DNA of 64,000 nt from TH-plancto1 sp043777375 (GTDB lineage: Bacteria > Planctomycetota > Planctomycetia > Planctomycetales > Planctomycetaceae): assembly GCA_043777375.1 (NCBI GenBank), contig JAYWHX010000130.1, positions 1 to 64,000 of the forward strand, read 5' to 3'. Each line of letters starts with the position of its first letter. Within the stretch, counting starts at the first letter, position 1. The notes under the pieces are model-generated. The model was given only the letters and a program-made list of their open reading frames with translations. It was not told where the DNA came from and did not search any database. Position numbers and translations under genes: made by a program. This document shows positions 27,023-35,877 of the stretch, piece after piece.

Positions 27023-27059
27023 GTGGACATCCCCACGATTCGTGGGGATGTCCACACTG
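27019..27059. repeat. 41-base near-perfect palindrome
   Basis: CAGTGTGGACATCCCCACGA (27019-27038) and TCGTGGGGATGTCCACACTG (27040-27059) are exact reverse complements around a single T. It sits exactly at the broken end of the IS630 remnant. It may be a separate small palindromic element that inserted there, or a strong hairpin marking the deletion point. Confidence 0.85.
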
Positions 27060-27175
27060 TACATCCGGTGGGTCGCTCGGGATACTCGACTCAACCGATT
27101 CGGACTCGAGGGAAGTCGTAGCTGCAAGTTCGATCGGACCGCGAGACGGTTCCAGTGGGCATGAAAACGTCTTGG

Positions 27176-30100
27176 TTACTGGTTGCTCGGGAAGGAACTG
27201 GTCGGCACTCCAACATGGCCTTCTTCACCGACTTCATCGATGGAGAAGAAGACCTCATGCAATTGAGTGTCTTGCCCTTTTTCGTAACCGTTCACAATCG
27301 TGATTGACGGATGGTCGAACGGGCCTTGCTCGTACAGCACCCGGTCGTCCGTCAGACAGCGCAGAAAGAACTCGAGTGCCCGCTGGTCGTTGTCACCCTG
27401 AAAGTCGATGCCGTTCATTGCGGGGTGCTTGTCGGGATTCTCTAACTGACCTGGACGGACCTGGCGGTCTTTGTCGTCGTAAAAATCGATCACATCGCGC
27501 AAAGTCATGAGCCGACCGTTGTGCATATATGGAGCTGTCAGTTCCACGTTGCGGAGTGAGGGGGTTTTGAACGCTCCCCAGAATGCGAGTTCATTGTCGT
27601 GCAGGAACGGCTTGCGATAGCCCCAGTGTTCCTCGTTAAAGACCATCCGTCGGGCACGGGACAGGAAGTGATACGACGATCGACGACTTGGTCCAGGGAT
27701 GTCATCTCCGTCGTCGTTCACCTTTCCGAACGGGATATCGTCCCGGTTCCAAGAGGTATCGACTCCTGGCGGTTGCTCGTCGTGCTCACAGTTTGTGCCC
27801 TCGGAAGATGTTCGCCCCGGGTTCTGTCTGGGAACCTGTTTCTGGGGAGAATACCCCTCGCTCTTGTAGCGATTGGTTTGCCAAGCGGCCTTCAGGCGAT
27901 ACGCGCTCCCCGGTGAGGACGTGACTTGGACAATCCGGCCTTCCTGAACGCTCTTCTGCATGGCGACTCTGAGTCGGCCGGGCGAGTCGCCATACGCCTT
28001 CTTCTTGATGTCGTTCGTTGCGGCGATCCCGTCGATCTTCTCGACCGCCCCCGCCGCGTCGCCGTCCTCCTGATATGCCTTGAACACGTCTACGGCCAAC
28101 TGTGTGTCCTCTGGTGTGGCGGGGTTCGACAGGGACTCGGCAACAAAAGTCAACAGCGCATGTTCCTCGGGAGTCATTTCAAATTCCTTCTTGTCGCCAT
28201 TCCCCCGATCGTAACGAGGCGGACTGACACCGAGCGCATAGAAACCGCCATCGTAGAAGGCATACGGCTGCGTCGCGAGTGGCCCCTGAATCGGCAATGG
28301 GCGTCGAAAATCGACAAGTTTTGGCGGGATCGGCATCAACTCGACGAACACGGGACCCCCGAGTGCTTCTGCCATGGCCACCCGCTCATCCTCTGTAAAG
28401 TAAGTGCGGTTTCCGAGTCGACTGACCAGGCTCTTCTCATAGTCAAAGATCAAGTCGGTACACCCCTGGATCAGGTCCTCTCGAGTGGGATATTTGGTCA
28501 GATAGGAGCGAATGTGAGTTTCCAGCCGGTCCCTCCGCCCTGCCGATGTGTGCCGCAACTCTTCCAATTCAATGGCAATCTTTGCAGCGTGAGGTTTCAA
28601 CTCGGGAATCGTACTACCCACGCGTGCGGCCAACTCCGTCAGAAGTCCCTCCCGGAAGAGATGCAGATTGACCACCAATGCGTCGGCGCGTGAGTTCGGC
28701 AACAAGGCCCGCTCCAACAGGTACTCCAGTGGTAGACGTTCTTCCTCGGGCTGGCGCTCGTACAGTTCACTGAAGAACGGACCATCGTGGCAATCGACAC
28801 AGCCATGATTCATGAAGACTCGGAACCCATGCTGGAAGACCGCTGCCCCCGACTCATGCTTCGGAAGCACGGGAGCTTTCTTTTGGTCGCGGAAGATTGG
28901 TTCGCCGATGAGGTTGCGGACTGCTTGCCATTTGGCCTCAACCATTTCCGGGCGTCCACGCATCATCTCGTCGAACGGACTTTGATTCGAGACAAGGCTG
29001 GCCTCGTACAACATGATGCTCAGCCCCCAATAGAGCGAGAAGTTCCCCTCCATCAGTGGCCCAATCGGATCACCATCGGCGGTGCATTCCTTGAGGAGCG
29101 TGAGCGGGGTTTGACCCGCAATCAAGGGATCGCTGTCATCCCACCATTCGGCGCGAAACGCGCGCTGAATCAATTCTCGGTAGGTGATCCCCAGGAGATG
29201 TCCTTGCCCCACTGGGTACCGACTCAAAAGGCTGTCAGTGGGCTTCACGTCTTGAAAGCCCAGGACCTTCGCATCCAGGAGTTTGTACGCAACATTCGGG
29301 AACTGTCGCCCCGCGTACGACATTTCCACTTCGTTCACGATCGGGCCGACCGCCTGGGAAGCCAAAGCCGCTTTGGTCAGGGCGATCTTGACCGGAACAA
29401 TCTCGGGGCGCGGCGGATCGTTGGTGATTCGGCCGTTGGCATCGCGAACGGGGGTCAACTTGACGCGATGGATGACCTCTCGCGGGTCGGCATCGCCGAA
29501 GATCGAGAATCCATTGAACGTCGACTCCGCTCGCCCATCATGGAACAGCCGGTCAGAAAATCCCGCGTTGATCACACTGGGGGAATTGCGGGTGGTGATC
29601 TGGCGACGTTTGCCAAACATCTTCCATTCTGGGATCCACTTCGTGGTGCGATCCGAAGAGACCTCGCTCTTCCAGCTGCTCTCATCCTTGAAGCCACCAA
29701 AGATGCGGGGGGCCACGCCTTGGGAACCGACGATCAGGGAGTATTTCCCCGCTGGACGATGGTCCACGACCTTGAAGTCCTGAGTGGCTAGCGTCTCCAC
29801 GGGATAGGGCTGCTGGGTATCCAATCCGAGTTGGTTGTGCTTTGGATGCAACGTGTACTGGTCCCAGACCACATGCGGAATCCGAGTCGTATGCCGATTG
29901 CGGGCATCCGCGCCATTCCGGTAGTGGCAACTGGCACAGGCTGTCCCACGGGCGATGGTGTTCTGGCCGGTCCCAGTGACTTCAAAGTCGCTTCCGGCCT
30001 GCATCTCCCAGAAGAATGCCTTGCCGAGAGCCTCTGCGGCATCCACATCGGCAATGAACTCCGCCAGATCGGATCGCTTTAGTTGCTTGCGGGTCACCAA

Positions 30101-30400
30101 CGTCTTGACTGTTTCTGGCTGACCATTCTTGATGACGACTTTTCCATCCTGGTCCTTAACGTAGACGGTCTCCTCGGAGCGGCTCGTGACAACGAGGGGG
30201 TTCTCCAGTTTGCGGGGATCCCAGTCGTCGATGACGTCTTGAATGCGCAACAGCAGTTCGGCCTCTTCGTGACCAACAAGATGAGGGGGGTGAACTTCTT
30301 GAGCTTGCAAGTTCCATCGGGCTGCGATGACCGCAGCGAGTATGACTCCTGCAAAACAAATCACCTTCACGGAGATCTGAAGACGTTTGCGTGAGGCCAT
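27176..30400 (-). CDS. Very large di-heme cytochrome c, MauG/cytochrome c peroxidase type
   Basis: 1074 residues. An N-terminal hydrophobic segment (VICFAGVILAAVIAARW) exports or anchors it. Two heme c motifs are seen: CASCH near residue 154 and CVDCH near 534. Near 950-960 stands FKTPSLRNVELTAPYMHNG, the late signature of bacterial di-heme peroxidases and MauG proteins. Typical family members have 320-450 residues, so this one carries large insertions, including the region between the hemes and a C-terminal extension after about 1010. The start at 30400 is favoured over 30496, which would overlap the SCO gene. It lies 67 bases downstream of the SCO gene in the oxidase cluster. Peroxidase or protein-oxidising activity is inferred only. 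Confidence 0.85.
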   Translation of the reverse strand: MASRKRLQISVKVICFAGVILAAVIAARWNLQAQEVHPPHLVGHEEAELLLRIQDVIDDWDPRKLENPLVVTSRSEETVYVKDQDGKVVIKNGQPETVKTLVTRKQLKRSDLAEFIADVDAAEALGKAFFWEMQAGSDFEVTGTGQNTIARGTACASCHYRNGADARNRHTTRIPHVVWDQYTLHPKHNQLGLDTQQPYPVETLATQDFKVVDHRPAGKYSLIVGSQGVAPRIFGGFKDESSWKSEVSSDRTTKWIPEWKMFGKRRQITTRNSPSVINAGFSDRLFHDGRAESTFNGFSIFGDADPREVIHRVKLTPVRDANGRITNDPPRPEIVPVKIALTKAALASQAVGPIVNEVEMSYAGRQFPNVAYKLLDAKVLGFQDVKPTDSLLSRYPVGQGHLLGITYRELIQRAFRAEWWDDSDPLIAGQTPLTLLKECTADGDPIGPLMEGNFSLYWGLSIMLYEASLVSNQSPFDEMMRGRPEMVEAKWQAVRNLIGEPIFRDQKKAPVLPKHESGAAVFQHGFRVFMNHGCVDCHDGPFFSELYERQPEEERLPLEYLLERALLPNSRADALVVNLHLFREGLLTELAARVGSTIPELKPHAAKIAIELEELRHTSAGRRDRLETHIRSYLTKYPTREDLIQGCTDLIFDYEKSLVSRLGNRTYFTEDERVAMAEALGGPVFVELMPIPPKLVDFRRPLPIQGPLATQPYAFYDGGFYALGVSPPRYDRGNGDKKEFEMTPEEHALLTFVAESLSNPATPEDTQLAVDVFKAYQEDGDAAGAVEKIDGIAATNDIKKKAYGDSPGRLRVAMQKSVQEGRIVQVTSSPGSAYRLKAAWQTNRYKSEGYSPQKQVPRQNPGRTSSEGTNCEHDEQPPGVDTSWNRDDIPFGKVNDDGDDIPGPSRRSSYHFLSRARRMVFNEEHWGYRKPFLHDNELAFWGAFKTPSLRNVELTAPYMHNGRLMTLRDVIDFYDDKDRQVRPGQLENPDKHPAMNGIDFQGDNDQRALEFFLRCLTDDRVLYEQGPFDHPSITIVNGYEKGQDTQLHEVFFSIDEVGEEGHVGVPTSSFPSNQ

Positions 30401-30467
30401 GATTGGCAATCCATCCAAGAAGAAACGAACGAGAGTCGGTCGAGAGTGGAGAACGAATGCAGGTTCA

Positions 30468-31082
30468 TCAAGGGCGGATGCCATACTTCTGCTCAAATGT
30501 GTATCCCGCGACCCGACGAATGGATGTCACCAGTTGCTCTTCCGGCAGTTCGGACGGCATCGACGACCAACGATCATTCGTCGAATTCCCGAACATCAGG
30601 GTCGATGCGTGCTGGGTCACGTCGGCATCCACCTGCGGGTTGAGATCGTAGAACCCCAGCGATCGCCGGAGTTCCGTGACTTGAGCTCGAGTTCCAGTGA
30701 GGAAATGCCAATCGCAAAGCCCCTGTCGCGGGCGATCCGCCCCGTAACGCTTGGCAAATCTGAGGAGTTTGTGGCGATTGTCGACGATGGGATCGATGGA
30801 CAATGACACGAACGACAGTCGCGTCCCAAAGACAGGGCTGAGTACCTCGCGAAGCGATTCGATGGTCGCGCTGGTTCCCGAGCACGTTCCTCGACACGTC
30901 GTGTACATCGTATTGAAGACGATCGCTTGCCCATCATCAATGAATCGTTCCCGGAAGCGAATCAATTCGCCGAACTGATTTTCCAGTTGCGAGTTGGCGT
31001 ACCGGTCGCAGATCTTCAGACGTGGGGGTTCGGGAACCTGTGTACACAGTGCTTCCCAAGCGACAAAGAATTGATTGAGCAT
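30468..31082 (-). CDS. SCO1/SenC-like thiol/copper protein without export signal
   Basis: 204 residues with a thioredoxin-like fold of the SCO family: CRGTCSG gives the Cys63-x3-Cys67 copper site, and a His near residue 160 (VTQHASTLMFG) is the third ligand. SFVSLSIDP is also characteristic. SCO proteins deliver or reduce copper for cuproenzymes, usually outside the cytoplasm, yet no signal peptide or membrane anchor precedes the domain here and no upstream in-frame start supplies one. It lies 55 bases after the multicopper oxidase gene on the same strand and 67 bases before the di-heme gene, so the three probably form one operon. Family firm; location puzzling. Confidence 0.88.
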   Translation of the reverse strand: MLNQFFVAWEALCTQVPEPPRLKICDRYANSQLENQFGELIRFRERFIDDGQAIVFNTMYTTCRGTCSGTSATIESLREVLSPVFGTRLSFVSLSIDPIVDNRHKLLRFAKRYGADRPRQGLCDWHFLTGTRAQVTELRRSLGFYDLNPQVDADVTQHASTLMFGNSTNDRWSSMPSELPEEQLVTSIRRVAGYTFEQKYGIRP

Positions 31083-31137
31083 GATCCGACCTGTTGAATC
31101 TCTGACTGAGGAACCTTCCCAAAGAATCTCTCATTCA

Positions 31138-33681
31138 CTACGGCGTTCGGGGGCGGGGTGGAATCAGATCCTCCCCAGCATCTGTCACCGGCGTCTGGGG
31201 GATCGGCGGATACTCCCAGGGTAACTCGCCCACCCGTTGGTTTGGCCTAAACCCTCCGTTCCAGGTGACATCATTGCCGTGGGTCCGCGCCGTCGGAACG
31301 ATATTCGGGAGCAGATCTTCGGGAGTAGTCTTCTCCGGTACCGGTTCGAAGTTGAACATCATCCGCATGTCCTCGTGTTCCAAGTTATGGCAGTGGAACA
31401 CAAAAGGGCCATTCCATGTCCGATGCCGCATGCGAATGCGGGTCACGGTGTTGGGGCCCAGAGCCATCGTGTCGTGGAGGCCAATTCGCTCCGGTTCGGG
31501 GATCAAGTGGAGCAACTCTTTCAGGCCACCCAGAACGACCGGCGCTGGAGGGTCGTCGCGATCGAGGATCGCATCCGCTGCGAAATCCTTCTCGTAACTG
31601 ATCAGTTGATGGCTTTCGAGGTGAATGTGAATCGGGTGCCACCACCCGCCGCCCCCGTTGCGGAGGACCCACTCCTCGGCCCCGTCGAGAATCGGTCCGG
31701 CGTTAGTGATCGTCGGGTCATAGAAGCGACCATTGATCTGCCAAGCCCCCTTGCCGCGTTCGAAGATGAATTCGCGGACCGCCTTCACTTCGTGATCCTG
31801 AATGATGCGATGAGTGGTCATCAGTGGAGTGCCATCCACGACTTTCGCGTCGTTCGCGACGGATTCGCCAGTGACCACGAACTTGACGAGCGGTACGGGG
31901 CGATTGGCCTCCACCAGACGTTGATCGGGCACACCTTGAATTCCAACCACATCGAAGGGGGCCGGTAAGACGCGTGGGTCACCTCCATCATCCAATTTCT
32001 GCTTTGGTCCTCGACCATCGAACTGCGGCATCGTGTTGACGAGGTAAAACTCACGGGTCTCCCCGGGAGCCAGTTTCATGTCCTTCGTTAAGGCTCCAAA
32101 ATCGACCACGATGTCGGCCCGGTTGGCCATCATCAGGACAAGTGACTTCATATGCTTGGCGTGTGACCAGAGCCAGCTATCTTTGCCAATGCGCAGGTAG
32201 TTCTCCGACGCAGCGTCGTAACGGTTCGGACGTGCAGCGATTGCTCCCGGTGCATTCTCGTCGACGATCGGCGGAATGGTTTGCGGCTGCAGCAGAGGCA
32301 AAGTCGGCCCCTCTGCGGGCACACTCATGTTCAAGGGGATGACATCGATCCCATCCCGATTGGCGGCGAGGAACTTCTCCGCCGACATGATCCGCAGCCG
32401 AAATACGCGTGCGTTCGATCCATCCAGAATCCGAAACCGATACTTCCGCCGTTCCACGGAACATTTCGGGTACGGAATCCCATTCACCACCATGGTGTGG
32501 CCGATGTACCCGTTGTGGCCCGTGTTGTCATATGCGATCTGCCCTGTCTCGGGGTCAAAGACCCGATCCTGGAGGACGAGCGGAAGATCGTATGGGTTGT
32601 AGTACGGTTCACAACCATATTCGTGTTTATAGAAGCCCGGCCAGTGAGGATCCTCCAGCGCAGGATCACGAACCATCTTGTCCGTCACAGGGTCTTTGAT
32701 CAGCTTGAATCCCTTCTGCTCAGGGTCGAAGCAAGATTTCTCTCCCAGTCCCGGCAGCCAGCCGTCCCGAATCAATTGAAGTTCGCGTTCGCCAAAACAG
32801 GGAGCGAATCCCGAGAGACCTTTCGAAGCATTGTAGGCGGTCGCGTCCATGGCGTGATCGTGATACCACATCGTCGACTGGCTTTCGCCCACATCTACGT
32901 GATGCTTCCCATTCTCAAGGTAAAGCGGCAGAATGTTTGGATAGAAATAGTCCCTGGCCTTCCCCTGGAGTACGTAAAAACTCGGAAATCCGTCCGAATG
33001 CGACGGGCTATGGCCACCGTGGAGGTGGATCGAGGTTTCGGTCTCCAAGTGATTCTCAAACCGCACCACGACAGGCTGTCCCAGTCGCATCTTGAGTGTC
33101 GGTCCAGGGATTCTTCCCCCGTAACTGTAGAAGCGAGTGGGATGTTTTAAATCCAATAGATCTCGGTAGGTTTCTATCATCGGGATTTTGTAACACTTGA
33201 TTGGCAGCCCTTTGTTGCCGCCCCCCCAGTTGGGAATCATGATCTTGGGTTGACCGGCTGCGGGCGGAGAGTCGAAACGTTCTACCTCGCCGAAATGGGC
33301 CTCCTTGTCGAGCCACGCCTGCCACCCCTTGAGCGTGGAATCGCAGTGATAGTCTTCCCAATGCTTCGGCGTCTCCGCCCACTCGCGCGCTATTCCGTGA
33401 AAACTATCGCCAATGGGAGTGGAATCGCCGGGACCAAACGCCTTGTCACGCAGATCGCCTTGCATGAGCTGTTCCCACGTGCCGATGGCTGTGGGTCTGG
33501 GAACCAGAGGGTAATGCTTTACGAGATCGATCCGGAACGCATCCCGAGGAAACTCGTGCTGATTCGCCTTCTGGAACGTAACGGTGGGCAGACTGAACGG
33601 ACCTGTCGGGACTTGAGCAGCCGCATTGCCCGCCAACATTCCCAGAGCGGCCCCCTTGATGGCGTCGCGTCTTTGCATCAC
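31138..33681 (-). CDS. Multicopper oxidase, Tat-exported
   Basis: 847 residues, longer than most three-domain laccases (about 500-600). The N-terminus MMQRRDAIKGAALGML has a twin-arginine motif. All four copper motifs are present: HLHGGHSPSHSDG (about 218), WYHDHAMD (about 271), HPIHIHLESHQ (about 680) and HCHNLEHEDMRMM (about 762), giving a type 1 site with Met ligand and a complete trinuclear centre. It therefore should oxidise a substrate while reducing O2 to water. Motif order and insertions resemble CotA/bilirubin-oxidase-type enzymes; Mn(II), Cu(I), Fe(II) or phenols are possible substrates. GAAGGGA lies before the start. First gene of the oxidase-SCO-di-heme cluster. Confidence 0.93.
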   Translation of the reverse strand: MMQRRDAIKGAALGMLAGNAAAQVPTGPFSLPTVTFQKANQHEFPRDAFRIDLVKHYPLVPRPTAIGTWEQLMQGDLRDKAFGPGDSTPIGDSFHGIAREWAETPKHWEDYHCDSTLKGWQAWLDKEAHFGEVERFDSPPAAGQPKIMIPNWGGGNKGLPIKCYKIPMIETYRDLLDLKHPTRFYSYGGRIPGPTLKMRLGQPVVVRFENHLETETSIHLHGGHSPSHSDGFPSFYVLQGKARDYFYPNILPLYLENGKHHVDVGESQSTMWYHDHAMDATAYNASKGLSGFAPCFGERELQLIRDGWLPGLGEKSCFDPEQKGFKLIKDPVTDKMVRDPALEDPHWPGFYKHEYGCEPYYNPYDLPLVLQDRVFDPETGQIAYDNTGHNGYIGHTMVVNGIPYPKCSVERRKYRFRILDGSNARVFRLRIMSAEKFLAANRDGIDVIPLNMSVPAEGPTLPLLQPQTIPPIVDENAPGAIAARPNRYDAASENYLRIGKDSWLWSHAKHMKSLVLMMANRADIVVDFGALTKDMKLAPGETREFYLVNTMPQFDGRGPKQKLDDGGDPRVLPAPFDVVGIQGVPDQRLVEANRPVPLVKFVVTGESVANDAKVVDGTPLMTTHRIIQDHEVKAVREFIFERGKGAWQINGRFYDPTITNAGPILDGAEEWVLRNGGGGWWHPIHIHLESHQLISYEKDFAADAILDRDDPPAPVVLGGLKELLHLIPEPERIGLHDTMALGPNTVTRIRMRHRTWNGPFVFHCHNLEHEDMRMMFNFEPVPEKTTPEDLLPNIVPTARTHGNDVTWNGGFRPNQRVGELPWEYPPIPQTPVTDAGEDLIPPRPRTP

Positions 33682-33784
33682 GGTGTCCCTTCAGTGCGGT
33701 GACTTTTAAAACGACCCGGTGCCCCTGATCGGCACTTCGCGGAGGGGATCAATATGCGATGCTATCGAGGACGAAACGTAACGC

Positions 33785-33804
33785 AATGACCTCAACAGGT
33801 CATT
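33785..33804. promoter_or_regulatory. Candidate operator palindrome in divergent promoter region
   Basis: AATGACCT (33785-33792), CAAC, then AGGTCATT (33797-33804) form a perfect 8-bp dyad with a 4-base spacer. It lies 104 bases before the multicopper oxidase start on one side and 135 before the hypothetical gene on the other, the geometry expected of a binding site for a dimeric repressor or activator. No regulator gene is adjacent. It is not followed by a T-run, so a terminator is less likely. Confidence 0.45.
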
Positions 33805-33938
33805 CTTATGAAAACTGCTCCGAACACATGTACTCACGCTTTCATTGGCGCCAAATCCTTGAGACGATCTTATCGTTTATCGTGGGGTGGCGTGCCACGA
33901 ACACGAGTTCATTACCAATCCATTTCGAGGAGACAACG

Positions 33939-35072
33939 ATGGCCCTGGTCGAAGCATCCGTTGAAGGGACTATCGATTCAATCGACACCGACAATAACGG
34001 TGGAGCCATCATGACTACGATGACGGCCGGGGCGAAGCGAGTCACTATTCTCTATTCACCGGGAAATGTCATCACGGTTCCCCAGGTGGCAACGGGAACG
34101 AAAGTGCGTCAGAAGTCGATCCGCACTCCGTCTCAACGGCTCTCCGTGAGTCAACTGATTTCGAAAGTTCCCCTGCCCGGTCGAGGAGCGATTGAAGGAT
34201 TCGAAGGCGGAACGATCATCGCCGATGGCTACTACGATACGCAGGCTGGACGAAACGTGTTGTTGGCCAATCACCTGGCAGTGGAACCCGGCGAGACGGT
34301 CCTGATCGGTGCAGTGACCGGGAATGATGGCACTAAGGTGAGCATCAACACTGTGGACATCGCTCCCCTGACCGATTCTCGACTCTCAACGAATCCCGCC
34401 GCCCCTGGGACTCCCGTTTTCTTGAATGATTCCGGCTTTGAGATCACACTGGCGAGTATTCTTCCCGACCCCACGACGGCTCAGGTTCCAGGCGCTGCCC
34501 CGCTCCCTGCAACGGCGGCTGAAGGGTACTTTGCCAACGGTCAGTTCCATGCATTTTTAATCGAGTACGGTCAGCCGGGGCTCTTGGCCTCCCTCCCAGA
34601 TGCGGCTCTGCCCATCGATTATCCGCGCATCTCCATAGAACGGGCCCAGGTCCGAGTCGAGGCCAACGGGTTTGAAATCGAAATACGCGGTAGCCTCTCC
34701 GCTCCTCCTCCGCTCTCAGCGGGCAATCACGTTCTGGAGTTTCGTGTCCGCGACATGAAGGTGGGAACATTCGGGACTCTGGATTCCAATTGGGAATACC
34801 GGCAATCGGAGGACGCTTCGAACATCACCAACATGGTTGATGAAGGTGAAATCAGAGTCGATCAAGTTTCTGCGGGAGGGGCTCCCATCACGCTCATTCC
34901 CCCAACCCAGCGCTGGCGATTCCGCGGCATTCTGCCTAAATCAGGCCTGCATTCTCTTCCTCCGGAACGATTCGAAGTTCGCAATGTCACCGCGGAGTTA
35001 TTTTTTGACAATGCTGGCCTACCAAACCGAACAGTTCGCGCTGAAGCGGACACTGATGTACGGGACGCCTGA
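33939..35072 (+). CDS. Hypothetical beta-rich protein divergent from multicopper oxidase
   Basis: 377 residues; I do not recognise the family. The start at 33939 is set by GAGGAG 8-10 bases upstream; the longer frame adds unrelated sequence. There is no signal peptide and no membrane segment. The first 190 residues alternate short strands and turns with several Gly/Thr/Val repeats (VEGTIDSID, GGTIIADGYYD, GETVLIGAVTGNDG), suggesting small beta-barrel or OB-like units. The rest has FEIEIRGSLSAPPPLSAGNHVLEFRVRD-like beta sequence, ending near TAELFFDNAGLPNRTV. It contains almost no Cys or His, so it is not obviously metal-binding. Position suggests, but does not prove, coregulation with the copper oxidase cluster. 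Confidence 0.65.
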   Translation: MALVEASVEGTIDSIDTDNNGGAIMTTMTAGAKRVTILYSPGNVITVPQVATGTKVRQKSIRTPSQRLSVSQLISKVPLPGRGAIEGFEGGTIIADGYYDTQAGRNVLLANHLAVEPGETVLIGAVTGNDGTKVSINTVDIAPLTDSRLSTNPAAPGTPVFLNDSGFEITLASILPDPTTAQVPGAAPLPATAAEGYFANGQFHAFLIEYGQPGLLASLPDAALPIDYPRISIERAQVRVEANGFEIEIRGSLSAPPPLSAGNHVLEFRVRDMKVGTFGTLDSNWEYRQSEDASNITNMVDEGEIRVDQVSAGGAPITLIPPTQRWRFRGILPKSGLHSLPPERFEVRNVTAELFFDNAGLPNRTVRAEADTDVRDA

Positions 35073-35877
35073 CTGCCGGAGCGAATGCTCCTGCGGTTAT
35101 TCAGGCACTGACTTACTGAGTGCCACTTTTGTCGTCCCCTGAGATCGGTCGGAAGCAATAGGTGCTGTACGTCGCGATTGACACAGGAAGTTATCCACAG
35201 CTCCCCGCCTTCTGGCTGGGTGTTAAAAACTGGTGTCACCGAGGGTGTCATGGTGTGGAACTGGTGGCAACCGCATGAGCTTGCGGACGAATACGAGGTG
35301 ATCAGTGTGTCAGCCAGCGAAGAGCCTTCATCCATTATTAGGGGCAATAGCGGGCGGTGGGTGATGTGTCGTAGCGGGTTGTTCGGTTGTGATCTACCGT
35401 GGTGTAACCATTCACACCCTGCGGCATGACCGTGTGAAATGGATCTTTCCGATAACCTCACAAGCTGAGTTCGGTTTCAGGACAGGCACCGATCACAGCA
35501 GTATGGAACCACGAAAGGCACGAAACACACGAAAACAGAGGGACCCTCTCCCTGCATGATGAGAGTTCGACGGTTCTCAGCTGTCGTTCTGGAAGGGACT
35601 CCACGATGAATCAACTACAGCCTCTTTACTTTTTCGTGTGTTTCGTGGTGATCGCTGGAGTGCCACTCCCGAACTCAGGTTCAGTCTCAGCGACATCACG
35701 TGCATATCTCTGGAACTGATCATAACTGATTGACACACAAAGATTACGTCAATTGATCTGATTTTAATAAAACAAAAGTTTCGATTTGCAGCAGGTCTCC
35801 GTGACTTCTAATTGCATGATTCTTTCCCTCGGTCCCAAGCTGGAGTTTGGTCACGAGACCACGAGCAGTCTCAATCC
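35073..35877. other. 805-base convergent intergenic region
   Basis: Lies between the hypothetical gene at 33939 and the zinc-ribbon protein gene. It contains the inverted repeat at 35507-35655, a single TTATCCACA (35191-35199) matching a DnaA box by chance expectation, and an AT-rich stretch near 35715-35790 (lowest GC in the area). Short frames exist but none has coding features. It could hold a degraded gene; nothing is recognisable. Confidence 0.4.
35507..35655. repeat. Inverted repeat of the CACGAAAGGCACGAAACAC type
   Basis: The left arm (about 35507-35540, containing CCACGAAAGGCACGAAACAC) and the right arm (35628-35655, containing TTTTTCGTGTGTTTCGTGG) are inverted, imperfect copies about 90 bases apart. 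They are related in composition to the repeat at 17638-17735. Confidence 0.6.

Noticed and set aside
35191..35199. TTATCCACA, an exact DnaA box
   Set aside because: A 9-base match is expected about once in every 130 kb counting both strands, no second box lies near and no replication gene is adjacent, so an origin is not supported.
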